Below are positions 5,641-13,737 of a stretch of DNA of 15,748 bases, piece by piece (positions within the stretch are counted from its first letter, which is position 1; each line of letters opens with the position of its first letter). The DNA is taken from contig CAMFGQ010000022.1 in NCBI GenBank assembly GCA_945950065.1, positions 1 through 15,748 of the forward strand, in the 5' to 3' direction. Below the pieces are notes generated by a model. It was not told the DNA's origin and did no database searches. It was given only the letters and a program-made list of their open reading frames with translations. The DNA comes from an uncultured Clostridia bacterium. Its GTDB lineage: Bacteria; Bacillota; Clostridia; Peptostreptococcales; Acidaminobacteraceae. Both the position numbers and the translations under genes were made by a program.

Positions 5641-6810
5641 ATGCAAAAAAATATCAATGTAGTTCAAGAACTACTGAAGAAAACAAATGAAGCCAAAAAG
5701 TCCCTTCCTCCGCTGCGCATTCTTATCACAGGTAAAACTGGTGTGGGGAAGAGTACATTAATTAATGCTGTTTTTGGTGAGGAACTTGCAAGCACAGGTG
5801 TAGGTAAGCCTGTGACTTCTCATCTCAGACGCTACAGCACAAAGAACAATCTAGTCCTCTTTGATACCAAGGGACTGGAGCTTGTAGGGTCAACCTTAGA
5901 AGAGACCGATAAAGAGATTTCAGACTTCCTACGGGAAGCTCAAATACAAGGCGAACCCATCCATATGATCTGGTACTGCATCAACAGCATGGGCCATCGT
6001 GTAGAAGAAACCGAACTCAAACTGATGACCTCCCTGTCAAAGCAGGTTCCCCTACTCTGCCTCCTTACCCAATCCATTGCAGGAAAAGGTGGGGAACTGA
6101 AGCGTGTCATTGAAGCCTATAATCTTCCTATCGCTGGGGTTCTCGAGGTTCTGGCAGAAGATTATACCTTAGGGAAAACTACCTTTCCTGCTTGGGGACT
6201 GGCAGAACTGATTGCTTTTTGTTACAGCCTCCTGCCAAAGGGTGTAGACCTCACCTTTTTGCAGGCTCAGACCGACATTGATCTCAAAGTAAAAGAAGCA
6301 CGTAGATATGTTAAGGGCTATGTTGCTACCACCTTTGGTGTGGGCTTTACGCCCATTCCCTTTGCTGATGCAACCTTACTTGTTCCCACTCAACTTGGTA
6401 TGCTTGCTCATCTCACCATGCTCTTTGGTGTGGATATGGATGAGAACATGCTTCTTGCCCTTCTCACAGCCTTGGGTGGAACTACAGGTGCAACCCATCT
6501 AGGAAGGGGCATTGTATCTCAGGTTCTCAAAATGGTTCCTGGTGCTGGTACCCTGATGGGTGGACTGATTAGTGGTACCACTGCAGCCCTTGTTACCACC
6601 TCTTTAGGCTATAGTTATATTGCGGTGTTGGCTAACTACACCAAAGCACAAAGGGAAGGACAAAAGCTTGAACCAAAGGCTCTGGTGGATATGCTAAAGA
6701 GTCAATTGAAAAAGAATACCAAGGCCCTTTCAAAGGATAAGTCCTTTGATGCTGGACCTGAAAAGCCACCTCTTCTTAAACGACTGGGTCATGTCATTAA
6801 ACGAAAATAA
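5641..6810 (+). CDS. GTPase with C-terminal DUF697-like membrane-associating domain
   Basis: This 389-residue protein has an N-terminal P-loop GTPase domain (about 24-200). It shows G1 GKTGVGKST at 31-39, a Thr in the G2 loop at about 59 (GKPVT), and G3 DTKG at 75-78. The G4 position reads LTQS at 142-145 instead of the usual NKxD or TKxD, so base specificity may be relaxed. Residues about 215-335 hold a Gly- and Ala-rich hydrophobic region, GVGFTPIPFADATLLVPTQ followed by further helices. It resembles the DUF697/YcjF region found attached to bacterial GTPases and probably associates with the membrane. The last 55 residues are basic and soluble. AGAGG lies 5 bases before the ATG. A strong terminator follows, so it is a one-gene unit. 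The cellular role is unknown; dynamin- or IRG-like membrane work is only a guess. Confidence 0.8.
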   Translation: MQKNINVVQELLKKTNEAKKSLPPLRILITGKTGVGKSTLINAVFGEELASTGVGKPVTSHLRRYSTKNNLVLFDTKGLELVGSTLEETDKEISDFLREAQIQGEPIHMIWYCINSMGHRVEETELKLMTSLSKQVPLLCLLTQSIAGKGGELKRVIEAYNLPIAGVLEVLAEDYTLGKTTFPAWGLAELIAFCYSLLPKGVDLTFLQAQTDIDLKVKEARRYVKGYVATTFGVGFTPIPFADATLLVPTQLGMLAHLTMLFGVDMDENMLLALLTALGGTTGATHLGRGIVSQVLKMVPGAGTLMGGLISGTTAALVTTSLGYSYIAVLANYTKAQREGQKLEPKALVDMLKSQLKKNTKALSKDKSFDAGPEKPPLLKRLGHVIKRK

Positions 6811-6832
6811 CTTTGCATAGCAATGGAATATG

Positions 6833-6869
6833 AAACCATCTCCCTCCCCTGGAGATGGTTTTCCTTTTT
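6833..6869 (+). terminator. Terminator of the GTPase gene
   Basis: AAACCATCTCC (6833-6843) pairs perfectly with GGAGATGGTTT (6851-6861) over a 7-base loop, followed by a T-rich run (TTCCTTTTT). It begins 23 bases after the stop codon. Confidence 0.9.
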
Positions 6870-7035
6870 CATTCCTTTCTTACCAAGTAATGATCATAAC
6901 AACTTTAGATAATCCATCTTTATCTTTTACTATTCTTATCTCACAGGAACTTACTAAATGATACGACTATTTTTACTCGTTTATCTCTACTTAAGGCTAT
7001 GAAAAGATAAAATGATCATGCAGTACAAAAACCAA
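6870..7035. other. Gene-free AT-rich spacer between two convergent terminators
   Basis: I see no open frame with a ribosome binding site and no convincing RNA structure. The only repeat noted is ATGATCAT at 6890-6897 and 7012-7019, too short to mean much. Confidence 0.5.
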
Positions 7036-7066
7036 AATAAAAAAGCTAGCTAATGTTTTAGCTAGC
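7036..7066 (-). terminator. Terminator of the fatty acid synthesis operon
   Basis: On the minus strand GCTAGCTAA (7058-7066) pairs perfectly with TTAGCTAGC (7045-7053) around a 4-base loop and is followed by TTTTTTATTTT. It lies 16 bases after the stop codon of the last operon gene. Confidence 0.92.
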
Positions 7067-7082
7067 TAACAATCCTAAACCT

Positions 7083-7547
7083 CTACAAGGCATCCTTATC
7101 CGCTACTGGAGGCAAATGCACTTCTGGCATAAGTTCTTCCGATATGATGTCCATCATGGATTTAAACTTGAGTAATTCTTCCTTGGTAAACCTCTTGTTC
7201 ATCCTCTCCATTACCACATGAATGTACTGATTCTTCATATCATTGTAGGAGTGAAATTTATCGGTGACTTCAAGATAGTATTCTCTTCTGTCTTCTTTGG
7301 ACTGTGTCTTTTTTACATAGCCTTTTTTCACTAGGGAATTGATCTTGTAGTTGGCGTTGGGGTGAGAAATATTTAGGAAGGCTGCGTACTCGCTGATGGT
7401 CGGTCTCCCCAAGGCATGAATAATCTCTACGGAAAAGGCTTCCGTAGTTGTAAGAGATGCCTCGCGGGTCTCAAAATTCTTAAAAATATTCTTGTAAAAA
7501 TTCAGCTTAAATTTGTCGTAAACCTGACTAAAAGAATCCATTAGCAT
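7083..7547 (-). CDS. fabT: MarR-family regulator at the end of the fab operon, FabT-like
   Basis: This 154-residue protein has a winged helix-turn-helix of the MarR family. Helices lie around residues 33-75 (GRPTISEYAAFLNISHPNAN then YKINSLVKKGYV) and the wing SKEDRREYYLEVT at 83-95 has the family's D-x-R pattern. Long helices at both ends would form the dimer. I place the start at ATG 7547 because GAGGTG lies 6 bases upstream; a GTG at 7556 in the same frame has no good site. In streptococci and relatives the fab genes are repressed by the MarR protein FabT, helped by acyl-ACP. The location here, last gene of the operon and before its terminator, supports the same role, although FabT genes usually sit near the front. 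The 26-base inverted repeat at the operon promoter (13995-14020) is the obvious candidate target. The family is certain; the FabT role is inferred. Confidence 0.75.
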   Translation of the reverse strand: MLMDSFSQVYDKFKLNFYKNIFKNFETREASLTTTEAFSVEIIHALGRPTISEYAAFLNISHPNANYKINSLVKKGYVKKTQSKEDRREYYLEVTDKFHSYNDMKNQYIHVVMERMNKRFTKEELLKFKSMMDIISEELMPEVHLPPVADKDAL

Positions 7548-7573
7548 CTCATTCACCTCAAATCTATCCTAGG

Positions 7574-7999
7574 TTATTTCAAGGCAAATGTCAAATGTCC
7601 TTGAGCGGCCACTTCACCGTCAACCGTAGCCTTTACAAGGCCTTTTCCAAAGCCAAGTTTAAAGGCACTGAGTTCACAAAAAAGCTCTAGGGTATCGCCT
7701 GGTAGGACCTGTCTTTTAAAGCGCATTTTGTCAATACCACCAAAAAAGACAAGCTTGCCTTTATGCTCCTCCATGGAGAGTACACAAAGGGCTCCTAGTT
7801 GAGCCAGTGCTTCCACAATAAGGACACCGGGCATGACTGGATAGTCAGGAAAATGCCCTGTAAAGTGAAGTTCATTCATGGTGACTTGCTTGATCCCTTT
7901 TGCCCACTTGCCAACCTCACCTTCTGTGACCTTGTCTACAAGTAGAAAAGGATAACGATGAGGGAGAATATCCATAATCTCCTTGGCATTATACTTCAT
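7574..7999 (-). CDS. fabZ: 3-hydroxyacyl-ACP dehydratase FabZ
   Basis: The enzyme dehydrates 3-hydroxyacyl-ACP to trans-2-enoyl-ACP in the elongation cycle. The 141-residue length and hotdog fold are typical of FabZ. The active site His49 lies in HFTGHFPDYPVMPG and Glu63 in VLIVEALAQ. The start at ATG 7999 is chosen because GGAGG lies 6 bases upstream and the protein then begins like known FabZ (MKYNAKEIMDILPHRYPFLLVD); the open frame extends upstream without a ribosome site. It overlaps the end of fabF by 11 bases. In some Firmicutes a FabZ relative also isomerises the double bond to start unsaturated chains; that cannot be told from sequence. Confidence 0.96.
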   Translation of the reverse strand: MKYNAKEIMDILPHRYPFLLVDKVTEGEVGKWAKGIKQVTMNELHFTGHFPDYPVMPGVLIVEALAQLGALCVLSMEEHKGKLVFFGGIDKMRFKRQVLPGDTLELFCELSAFKLGFGKGLVKATVDGEVAAQGHLTFALK

Positions 8000-9230
8000 C
8001 GGTTTCCTCCCATTTTCTGAAAAATACCGATGCATTGTGTCCACCAAAGCCAAAGGAGTTGCTTATGGCTGTTTTGAAAGGAAACTTCTTTCCGGGTTCA
8101 AGAACGAGATTAAGCTTACATTCCTCATCTGGCTCCTGATAATTCACATTAGGAGGAAGGATTTCTGCCTCCATACCAATTAGTGTATAGATGGCTTCTA
8201 CTGCTCCTGATGCACCAAGAAGGTGACCAATCATGGATTTGGAGCTACTGACATAGGGCTTTTGTACATCCTCTCCTAAAAGTTTTTCTAAGGCTAGGGT
8301 CTCGGTTTTATCGTTCAGTGGCGTACTTGTCCCATGGGCATTAACATAGTCAAGTTCCTTGGAGGATAGGCCTGCCTCATCCATGGCCATTTTCATGGCC
8401 TTATAGGCAAGTTCTCCACCAGGAGATGGCTGGGTAATATGTCCCGCATCACATGTGGTGCCATAACCGATGATCTCAGCATAGATTCTCGCTCCACGCT
8501 TTTTCGCATGCTCAAGTTCTTCTAGGACCAAGACTCCTGCCCCCTCTCCCATGACAAAACCATCTCTCTCTTTATCGAAAGGAACGCTGGCACGTAGGGG
8601 ATCCTTGGATGTACTCAGTGCCTTCATGGAGGAAAAACCGCCTACACCAAGAGGATTGATGCTAGCCTCAGTGCCTCCACAGAGAACCACATCAAGATAA
8701 CCATCCTTGATGCTTCGATATCCTTCACCAATGGCATCGGTGCCACTGGCACAGGCCGTCACTGGACATTTACAACTTCCATGAAAACCTAGTTCAATAG
8801 CAAGGTAGGCAGCACTGATGTTGGAGATCGCCTTGGGGATAAAGAAGGGTGAGAGTCTTCCATAACCCACTTCACAGGCACGAAAAGCTTCTTGTTGAAT
8901 GGTCTCTAGTCCACCAATACCTGAACCCATGCTCACACCATGACCCTCACCTTTTGTGGTAAGGCCACTGTCTCGATAGGCTTTTATTCCTGCAATCAGT
9001 GCATACTGATTCACTAGGTCCATTCTTCGTTTAGCTCTTGCTTCAATCAGATTCTCTTCATCATAGTCTTTTACTTCTGCAGCAAGCTGTACATCATCTT
9101 CCGATGCATCATAATGGGTAATCTTACCAATTCCACAGCTTCCATCCTTAAAGGCCTTGAGAATGGTCTCCTTATCATGTCCTAGAGGAGACACAAAACC
9201 AAGGCCGGTTACAACAACTCTTCTTTTCAT
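7989..9230 (-). CDS. fabF: Beta-ketoacyl-ACP synthase II (FabF)
   Basis: This is the elongating condensing enzyme: it joins malonyl-ACP to an acyl group with loss of CO2. The 413 residues are the normal length. The thiolase-fold catalytic set is complete: Cys160 in VTACASGTDA, His299 in NAHGTSTPLND, Lys331 and His336 in SSKSMIGHLLGASG. The glycine-rich end SNSFGFGGHN is also present. The start ATG overlaps the fabG stop by four bases (ATGA), with GGAGG 9 bases upstream inside fabG, so the two are translationally coupled. It overlaps fabZ by 11 bases. Confidence 0.97.
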   Translation of the reverse strand: MKRRVVVTGLGFVSPLGHDKETILKAFKDGSCGIGKITHYDASEDDVQLAAEVKDYDEENLIEARAKRRMDLVNQYALIAGIKAYRDSGLTTKGEGHGVSMGSGIGGLETIQQEAFRACEVGYGRLSPFFIPKAISNISAAYLAIELGFHGSCKCPVTACASGTDAIGEGYRSIKDGYLDVVLCGGTEASINPLGVGGFSSMKALSTSKDPLRASVPFDKERDGFVMGEGAGVLVLEELEHAKKRGARIYAEIIGYGTTCDAGHITQPSPGGELAYKAMKMAMDEAGLSSKELDYVNAHGTSTPLNDKTETLALEKLLGEDVQKPYVSSSKSMIGHLLGASGAVEAIYTLIGMEAEILPPNVNYQEPDEECKLNLVLEPGKKFPFKTAISNSFGFGGHNASVFFRKWEETDEV

Positions 9231-9961
9231 AGAGCAATTCCTCCATCAATGGATAGAACTTGTCCTGTAATATACTCCGCTTTCTCTGAAGCAAGGAAAA
9301 GAGCAAGTTCTGCTACCTCTTCTGCAGTACCAAAGCGCTTAATGGATAGTTTTTTCATGGCTTCTTCTTTGACTGCGTCGGAGAGGCTTTCTGTCATGTC
9401 TGACTCAATGAATCCTGGGGCTATGGCATTGACACGGATGTTACGAGAGCCAAATTCCTTGGCTAGGGTTTTGGTCAGTCCGATCATTCCTGCTTTAGAA
9501 GCAGCATAATTACTTTGGCCAGGATTGCCGTAGATTCCTACCACACTGGAAATGTTGAGAATGACCCCAGAGCGATTACGACTCATGCTGCGCAGTGCTT
9601 CCTTGGCACAGTAGAAACTGCCCAGTAGATTGATGTTGAGGACATCCTGAAAGTCCTCAGAGCTCATGCGCAGAGCAAGGCCGTCTTTTACGATTCCAGC
9701 ATTATTAATCAGAACATCAATGTGTCCATATTTTTCTAACATGTGTTGAAAGGCTTCTTTTACCTCTTCTTCTCTACTGACATCTGCTTCGAGAAAGAGG
9801 ACGTCCTTTCCAAAGGCTTTGGCTTCTTCCACTGTTTCTTGACATGCAGAAGAGTCCTTTCGTGAAAGGAGAACTAGATTATAGCCTGCTTTTGCAAAGG
9901 TAAGGGCCATTGCTCGACCAATTCCCTTACAGCCTCCTGTAATCAGGGCTACTTTTTCCAT
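9227..9961 (-). CDS. fabG: 3-oxoacyl-ACP reductase (FabG)
   Basis: This NADPH-dependent short-chain dehydrogenase reduces 3-ketoacyl-ACP to the 3-hydroxy form. It has 244 residues. The cofactor motif TGGCKGIG lies at 8-15 and NNAG at 86-89. The catalytic set is Asn111, Ser138/139 (ISSVVG), Tyr152 and Lys156 (YAASK). The C-terminus SIDGGIAL is typical. The start has GGAGG 7 bases upstream and overlaps the end of fabD by 13 bases. Usually TGGSRGIG is found; the Ser to Cys change in TGGCKGIG is minor. Confidence 0.96.
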   Translation of the reverse strand: MEKVALITGGCKGIGRAMALTFAKAGYNLVLLSRKDSSACQETVEEAKAFGKDVLFLEADVSREEEVKEAFQHMLEKYGHIDVLINNAGIVKDGLALRMSSEDFQDVLNINLLGSFYCAKEALRSMSRNRSGVILNISSVVGIYGNPGQSNYAASKAGMIGLTKTLAKEFGSRNIRVNAIAPGFIESDMTESLSDAVKEEAMKKLSIKRFGTAEEVAELALFLASEKAEYITGQVLSIDGGIAL

Positions 9962-10869
9962 TGGAGTTCCTCCTTCACTTTTTCATAGCTTTCATAGTCG
10001 GAGACTTCTAGTACTTTTGCCTCTTTGTTTAAGCGTCGTAGAAGTCCAGCTAGGACTTTGTTGTGACCAAATTCGACAAAGAGCTCTACACCGTCTTCTA
10101 GTAGTGTCTCCAAGACGTCTTTAAAGCGAACGGTTTCCATGACTTGCTTTGCCATGATGTCTTGGTAGTTTTGGTCTTCATACTCTCCTGTGAGATTCAT
10201 GGCAATCTTTCTCTGTGGTTCATTAAAGTCAAGTTTTGAAAAGAGTTCTTGAAGCTCCGTTGCTACAGGAGACATATAGGGGGTATGGAAGGGTCCTCCT
10301 ACTTGAAGGGGGATTTTTCGTACCCTCTCGCCCCACTGAGAAAAGAGTGTATCCAGTGAATCTTTCTTCCCTGTTAACACGATCTGTCCTTTGGTGTTGA
10401 TGTTGGAAAGAAAGAGAGAGTCACTTAGTCCAACTTCTTCAATGGCCTTTACCAGGTCCTCTTCTTCCGCACCCATAAGGGCAACCATGGAGGTATCTAC
10501 CTGACTACTGTAGTGCTCCATACGCTCTCCGCGAAAGACGGCTATTTTCATGGCGTCTTCTTTGGAAAGAACACCTGCAGCATAAAGAGCTGCATATTCA
10601 CCGATGCTTAGACCTGCTACGGCATCTGGATAAATACCTTCTTTAAAGAAGAGATCGGTTAGAGCAAGTTGAAAGGCAACCATCACGGGTTGCGTGATGG
10701 AAGTCTTGGTTATGGTTTCAAGATCAGATGTAAAGGAGTGTGATTTGATGTCCAGAGGAAAATCCAGTCCATCATAAAATTCCTTTACTTCAGGAAAGTG
10801 ATCATAGAGATCCTTCCCCATGGCAACGGACTGAGCCCCCTGCCCTGCGTATAAAAAGGCAAGCTTCAT
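9949..10869 (-). CDS. fabD: Malonyl-CoA:ACP malonyltransferase (FabD)
   Basis: FabD moves the malonyl group from CoA to ACP, providing the elongation unit. It has 306 residues, starting at ATG 10869 with AAGGAGG 6 bases upstream; the preceding in-frame TTG is not needed. The N-terminal oxyanion motif GQGAQ is at 9-13. Catalytic Ser88 lies in GLSIGEY and catalytic His195 in GGPFHTPYM. Most FabD proteins have GHSLGEY; the Leu in place of the His before Ser is, as I recall, also seen in other Firmicute FabD proteins and should not abolish activity. The first 68 bases overlap the end of the upstream flavoprotein gene, and the last 13 overlap fabG. Confidence 0.95.
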   Translation of the reverse strand: MKLAFLYAGQGAQSVAMGKDLYDHFPEVKEFYDGLDFPLDIKSHSFTSDLETITKTSITQPVMVAFQLALTDLFFKEGIYPDAVAGLSIGEYAALYAAGVLSKEDAMKIAVFRGERMEHYSSQVDTSMVALMGAEEEDLVKAIEEVGLSDSLFLSNINTKGQIVLTGKKDSLDTLFSQWGERVRKIPLQVGGPFHTPYMSPVATELQELFSKLDFNEPQRKIAMNLTGEYEDQNYQDIMAKQVMETVRFKDVLETLLEDGVELFVEFGHNKVLAGLLRRLNKEAKVLEVSDYESYEKVKEELQWKK

Positions 10870-11887
10870 CAAGCACCTCCTTGACAGTTCTCAATGTGTT
10901 TATTTTTCCTACCCCTGCTCCAGCGAAGAAGAGTCCTTCTTCTCTGTTTCCCTTAGCCGCTTGAATCAGGGCCTGGGAGATACAGAATTCTGTTGATGCA
11001 GGTGTACAAGTTTTTAGACAGTTCATACAGTTTTTAATGGTCAGCTTTTCTCCCGTTAAGGCTTGAACAAAGGGAGTGTTGATGGCACGAGCGGGCATCC
11101 CAACAGGGCTGTGAATGAGTTTCACAGCCTCTTCCCTAGCTTCCAAAATCACCTGTTTAAAGCCATCATGGACATCGCATTCTTCGGTTGCAATAAAGGG
11201 AGTTCCCATTTGAAATCCATCGGCACCCGCTTTGAGAAGAGAAGCCATGTTTTTCTCATCAAAGACATTGCCGGCGACAAAGAGAGGGATCTTTCTTCCT
11301 TCCGCTGCTTCTACCTCTTGGAGATAGCTCTTGGTTTCATTGGTTACAGAGAGGAGATCGAACCCCTCCATGTCTTTACTTGGGATTCCGAGATGGCCTC
11401 CAGCCTCTGCTCCCTCCAAAATCACCATGTCAAAGATACGGGAAAAACGTTTTTTCCAGCTGCGATAGAGCAGTTCTAGTGCACGTTTGCTGGATACAAT
11501 GGGTGCCAAAATGCCATCCCATCCTTCTGCCAGCTTGGGTAGATCTAGGGGTAAACCCGCTCCTACCACAAGAATATCGACTCCTGCCTTCACTGCTGCC
11601 TTGACCATTTCCTCATACTGAGTGATGGCATGCATGATGTTGACGGCAATCAGTCCTTTTCCGCCGGAGAGTTCTTTTGCTTTTTGAATTTCTTTGGTGA
11701 GGGCTCGGACGTTGGCATGCACGTTGTTTTTTCCGAAGTCTTCTTCAGCATAGCCAATCCCTACAGCAGAGATGGTGCCCATGGCTCCATAAGAGGCAAC
11801 CGTGCCCGCAAGTCTACCAAGAGATACGCCAATGCCCATTCCACCCTGAATAAGGGGGAGATCTAGGCTACGATTCGCTATTTTCAT
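10802..11887 (-). CDS. Second FabK-like FMN flavoprotein (nitronate monooxygenase family) with Cys cluster
   Basis: This 361-residue TIM-barrel flavoprotein belongs to the nitronate monooxygenase/FabK family (COG2070). It has QGGMGIG at 14-20, EAGGHLG with His165, and FMN-phosphate loops at FVAGNVFD and GADGFQMGTPFIATEE. Unlike its neighbour fabK it carries a cluster Cys287-x2-Cys290-x3-Cys294-x7-Cys302 followed by a FAGAGVGKI segment. I recall similar long paralogues in clostridial fab clusters; an iron-sulphur site is possible but unproven. The start ATG 11887 has AGAGG 7 bases upstream and overlaps the fabK end by 20 bases. The C-terminus runs 68 bases into fabD, giving about 22 extra residues (ACLFIRRAGGSVRCHGEGSL) after the normal family end. 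Whether it is an enoyl reductase, a nitronate oxidase or another oxidoreductase is open. Confidence 0.85.
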   Translation of the reverse strand: MKIANRSLDLPLIQGGMGIGVSLGRLAGTVASYGAMGTISAVGIGYAEEDFGKNNVHANVRALTKEIQKAKELSGGKGLIAVNIMHAITQYEEMVKAAVKAGVDILVVGAGLPLDLPKLAEGWDGILAPIVSSKRALELLYRSWKKRFSRIFDMVILEGAEAGGHLGIPSKDMEGFDLLSVTNETKSYLQEVEAAEGRKIPLFVAGNVFDEKNMASLLKAGADGFQMGTPFIATEECDVHDGFKQVILEAREEAVKLIHSPVGMPARAINTPFVQALTGEKLTIKNCMNCLKTCTPASTEFCISQALIQAAKGNREEGLFFAGAGVGKINTLRTVKEVLDEACLFIRRAGGSVRCHGEGSL

Positions 11888-12809
11888 GGATGAACCTCTT
11901 ACGTAGGTTGTCATACTCTGTAAAGAGTTGTTCCAGTCTTTCTTTTACTGGAAGGATGTCATGGATTTGGCTCACCACTAAGCCCGCCATAAAGGAGCCT
12001 TCATCTAGATTTCCATCATGAACTGCTTTGCGCAGAGCTCCCAAGGTATAGTGTTCGAGCTCGTCTTTATCTTTTCCTAATTTTTCCATGGCCAGATATT
12101 CACGTACCATGGGATTATTCAGAAGACGAAGGGGCATGTTGACACTTCGTCCAATGACCTTGCTGTTGGCATAGTTGGAGTTGATGATTTTGTCTTTGTA
12201 GTTTTGATGGATGGGACATTCCTCGGTTGCGAGGAACAGGGTACCCATTTGTACGCCACTGGCTCCCAAAACTTCAGCTGCAAGGAGTTGTTCTCCCGTA
12301 GCAATTCCTCCAGCTGCAATCACAGGTAAATCCACACGGTCGAGAACCTGCGGAATTAAGGTCATGGTGGTCATGGTCCCAATATGTCCCCCTGCTTCGC
12401 TACCCTCTGCAATGAGCCCATCTACGCCTAGTCTTGCCATACGAATGGCCAGAGCTGGTTCAGCTACCACGGGGAAAACTTTGATTCCTTTTTCTTTCCA
12501 GGATTCAACAAAACGACCGGGATTTCCAGCCCCGGTTGTGACAACTTCTACTCCTAGTTCTTCAACGAGTTTTGCTTGTTCTTCAATTTCTGGATGGAGC
12601 AGAAGGAGGTTTACTCCAAAGGGTTTATCGGTGAGACTCTTGGCCAGGAGAATCTCCTGACGGAGCTTGTCCAGTTTAATCCCTCCCGCTCCTATAACCC
12701 CTAGAGCACCAGCTTCCGATACAGCTGCTGCAAAGGCACCTGTAGCAATATGGGCCATCCCGCCTTGAAAGACAGGATACTTAGTCTTCAGGAGTTTGTT
12801 CACTGTCAT
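11868..12809 (-). CDS. fabK: FMN-dependent enoyl-ACP reductase (FabK)
   Basis: FabK catalyses the last step of each elongation cycle, reducing trans-2-enoyl-ACP with NAD(P)H through FMN; it replaces FabI in many Firmicutes and is insensitive to triclosan. The protein has 313 residues, starting at ATG 12809 with AGGTG 6 bases upstream (GTG at 12818 is an alternative). It begins with the FabK pattern LLKTKYPVFQGGMAHIATG. The flavin region contains EAGGHIG with His142, equivalent to the conserved His of pneumococcal FabK, and VIAAGGIATGEQ and GASGVQMGTLFLATEE for phosphate binding. It overlaps fabH by 29 bases and the next flavoprotein gene by 20. Its place directly after fabH in the operon strongly supports the role. 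Confidence 0.93.
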   Translation of the reverse strand: MTVNKLLKTKYPVFQGGMAHIATGAFAAAVSEAGALGVIGAGGIKLDKLRQEILLAKSLTDKPFGVNLLLLHPEIEEQAKLVEELGVEVVTTGAGNPGRFVESWKEKGIKVFPVVAEPALAIRMARLGVDGLIAEGSEAGGHIGTMTTMTLIPQVLDRVDLPVIAAGGIATGEQLLAAEVLGASGVQMGTLFLATEECPIHQNYKDKIINSNYANSKVIGRSVNMPLRLLNNPMVREYLAMEKLGKDKDELEHYTLGALRKAVHDGNLDEGSFMAGLVVSQIHDILPVKERLEQLFTEYDNLRKRFIHENSES

Positions 12810-13728
12810 GCATTTCACCTACTTCCATGTACACACTAGCCCAGCAGAGTCCTGCTCCAAAGCCTGTGAGTACAACGCGTTTCTTTTCTAAAAACTGTCC
12901 TTCTCTTTTTAGTTTTGCCAGGAGAAGGGGAATACTGGCAGCAGAAACATTGCCTGTTTCACTGAGAGATTTGGGAAAGAGTAAGGGCGAGATCTCTAGT
13001 TTATGGGCAATATAATCTAAAATTCGTTCATTGGCTTGATGGCAGACAAAGAAGTCCACATCATCTTTTGAGATTTGTGCTTTTTCAAGAACAGCTTTGA
13101 TGCTGGATGCGCCTACCTCTGTAGCAAATTTAAAAACAGCCTGACCCTTCATGGTTAGCTTCTCGCCTTCAATAAGGGTTAAGTCGTCTTTGTTGCTCCT
13201 TGTACCATAAATACTGGCAAAGGGAGTAGAGTTCTTTTCAACAAGAACCGCACCTGATCCATCACCAAAGAGGATGGCTGTTCCACGGTCTTCATAGTTT
13301 AACTTGCTGGATATCTTTTCCGTTCCAACAAGAATTCCCATTTCTCCTTCATTGAGAAGACCATCTAGTAGAATCAATCCACCCACAAAGCCTGTACAGG
13401 CCATGTTTATGTCCATACATAGAACTTCTTCAGGGAGCTCCAGGGCTCCCTGAAGAACCGCAGCTATACTGGGCATAATGAAATCGGCCGTGAAGCTAGC
13501 GTGGAGAACACAACTGATCTTATCCTTCATTTCTGGGGTTATGGCTAGACCTTTCGCTGCTTCAATGGCCATATCTGATGTAGTTAGATTTTCGGCAAAA
13601 TGCCTTCCTACAATACCTGTTCTGCTGCGAATCCATTCGTCGGAGGTATTGAGGATTTTTTGGAAAAAGCTGTTAGCAACTTTCTTCTCAGGAAGATAGT
13701 CGCTAACATGTACAATTCGAAGTCCCAC
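12781..13728 (-). CDS. fabH: Beta-ketoacyl-ACP synthase III (FabH)
   Basis: FabH starts chains by joining an acyl-CoA to malonyl-ACP. The protein has 315 residues. The catalytic triad is Cys111 (DINMACTGFVGG), His230 (VCHQANERI) and Asn260 (SETGNVSAAS). The start is GTG at 13728 with AGGAG 6 bases upstream; no suitable ATG is near. The last dozen residues (GEMHDSEQTPED) extend past the usual FabH end and are encoded in the stretch that overlaps fabK by 29 bases. It lies 9 bases after acpP. Whether it prefers straight or branched primers cannot be judged here. Confidence 0.95.
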   Translation of the reverse strand: MGLRIVHVSDYLPEKKVANSFFQKILNTSDEWIRSRTGIVGRHFAENLTTSDMAIEAAKGLAITPEMKDKISCVLHASFTADFIMPSIAAVLQGALELPEEVLCMDINMACTGFVGGLILLDGLLNEGEMGILVGTEKISSKLNYEDRGTAILFGDGSGAVLVEKNSTPFASIYGTRSNKDDLTLIEGEKLTMKGQAVFKFATEVGASSIKAVLEKAQISKDDVDFFVCHQANERILDYIAHKLEISPLLFPKSLSETGNVSAASIPLLLAKLKREGQFLEKKRVVLTGFGAGLCWASVYMEVGEMHDSEQTPED

Positions 13729-13737
13729 CTAGTTCTC

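Noticed and set aside
6890..7019. ATGATCAT occurring twice between the GTPase and the fab operon end
   Set aside because: Eight-base palindromes of this composition are expected by chance in AT-rich DNA; no further structure around them.
9088..9230. Possible internal promoter before fabF
   Set aside because: No convincing -35/-10 pair; the four-base overlap with fabG argues for cotranscription.
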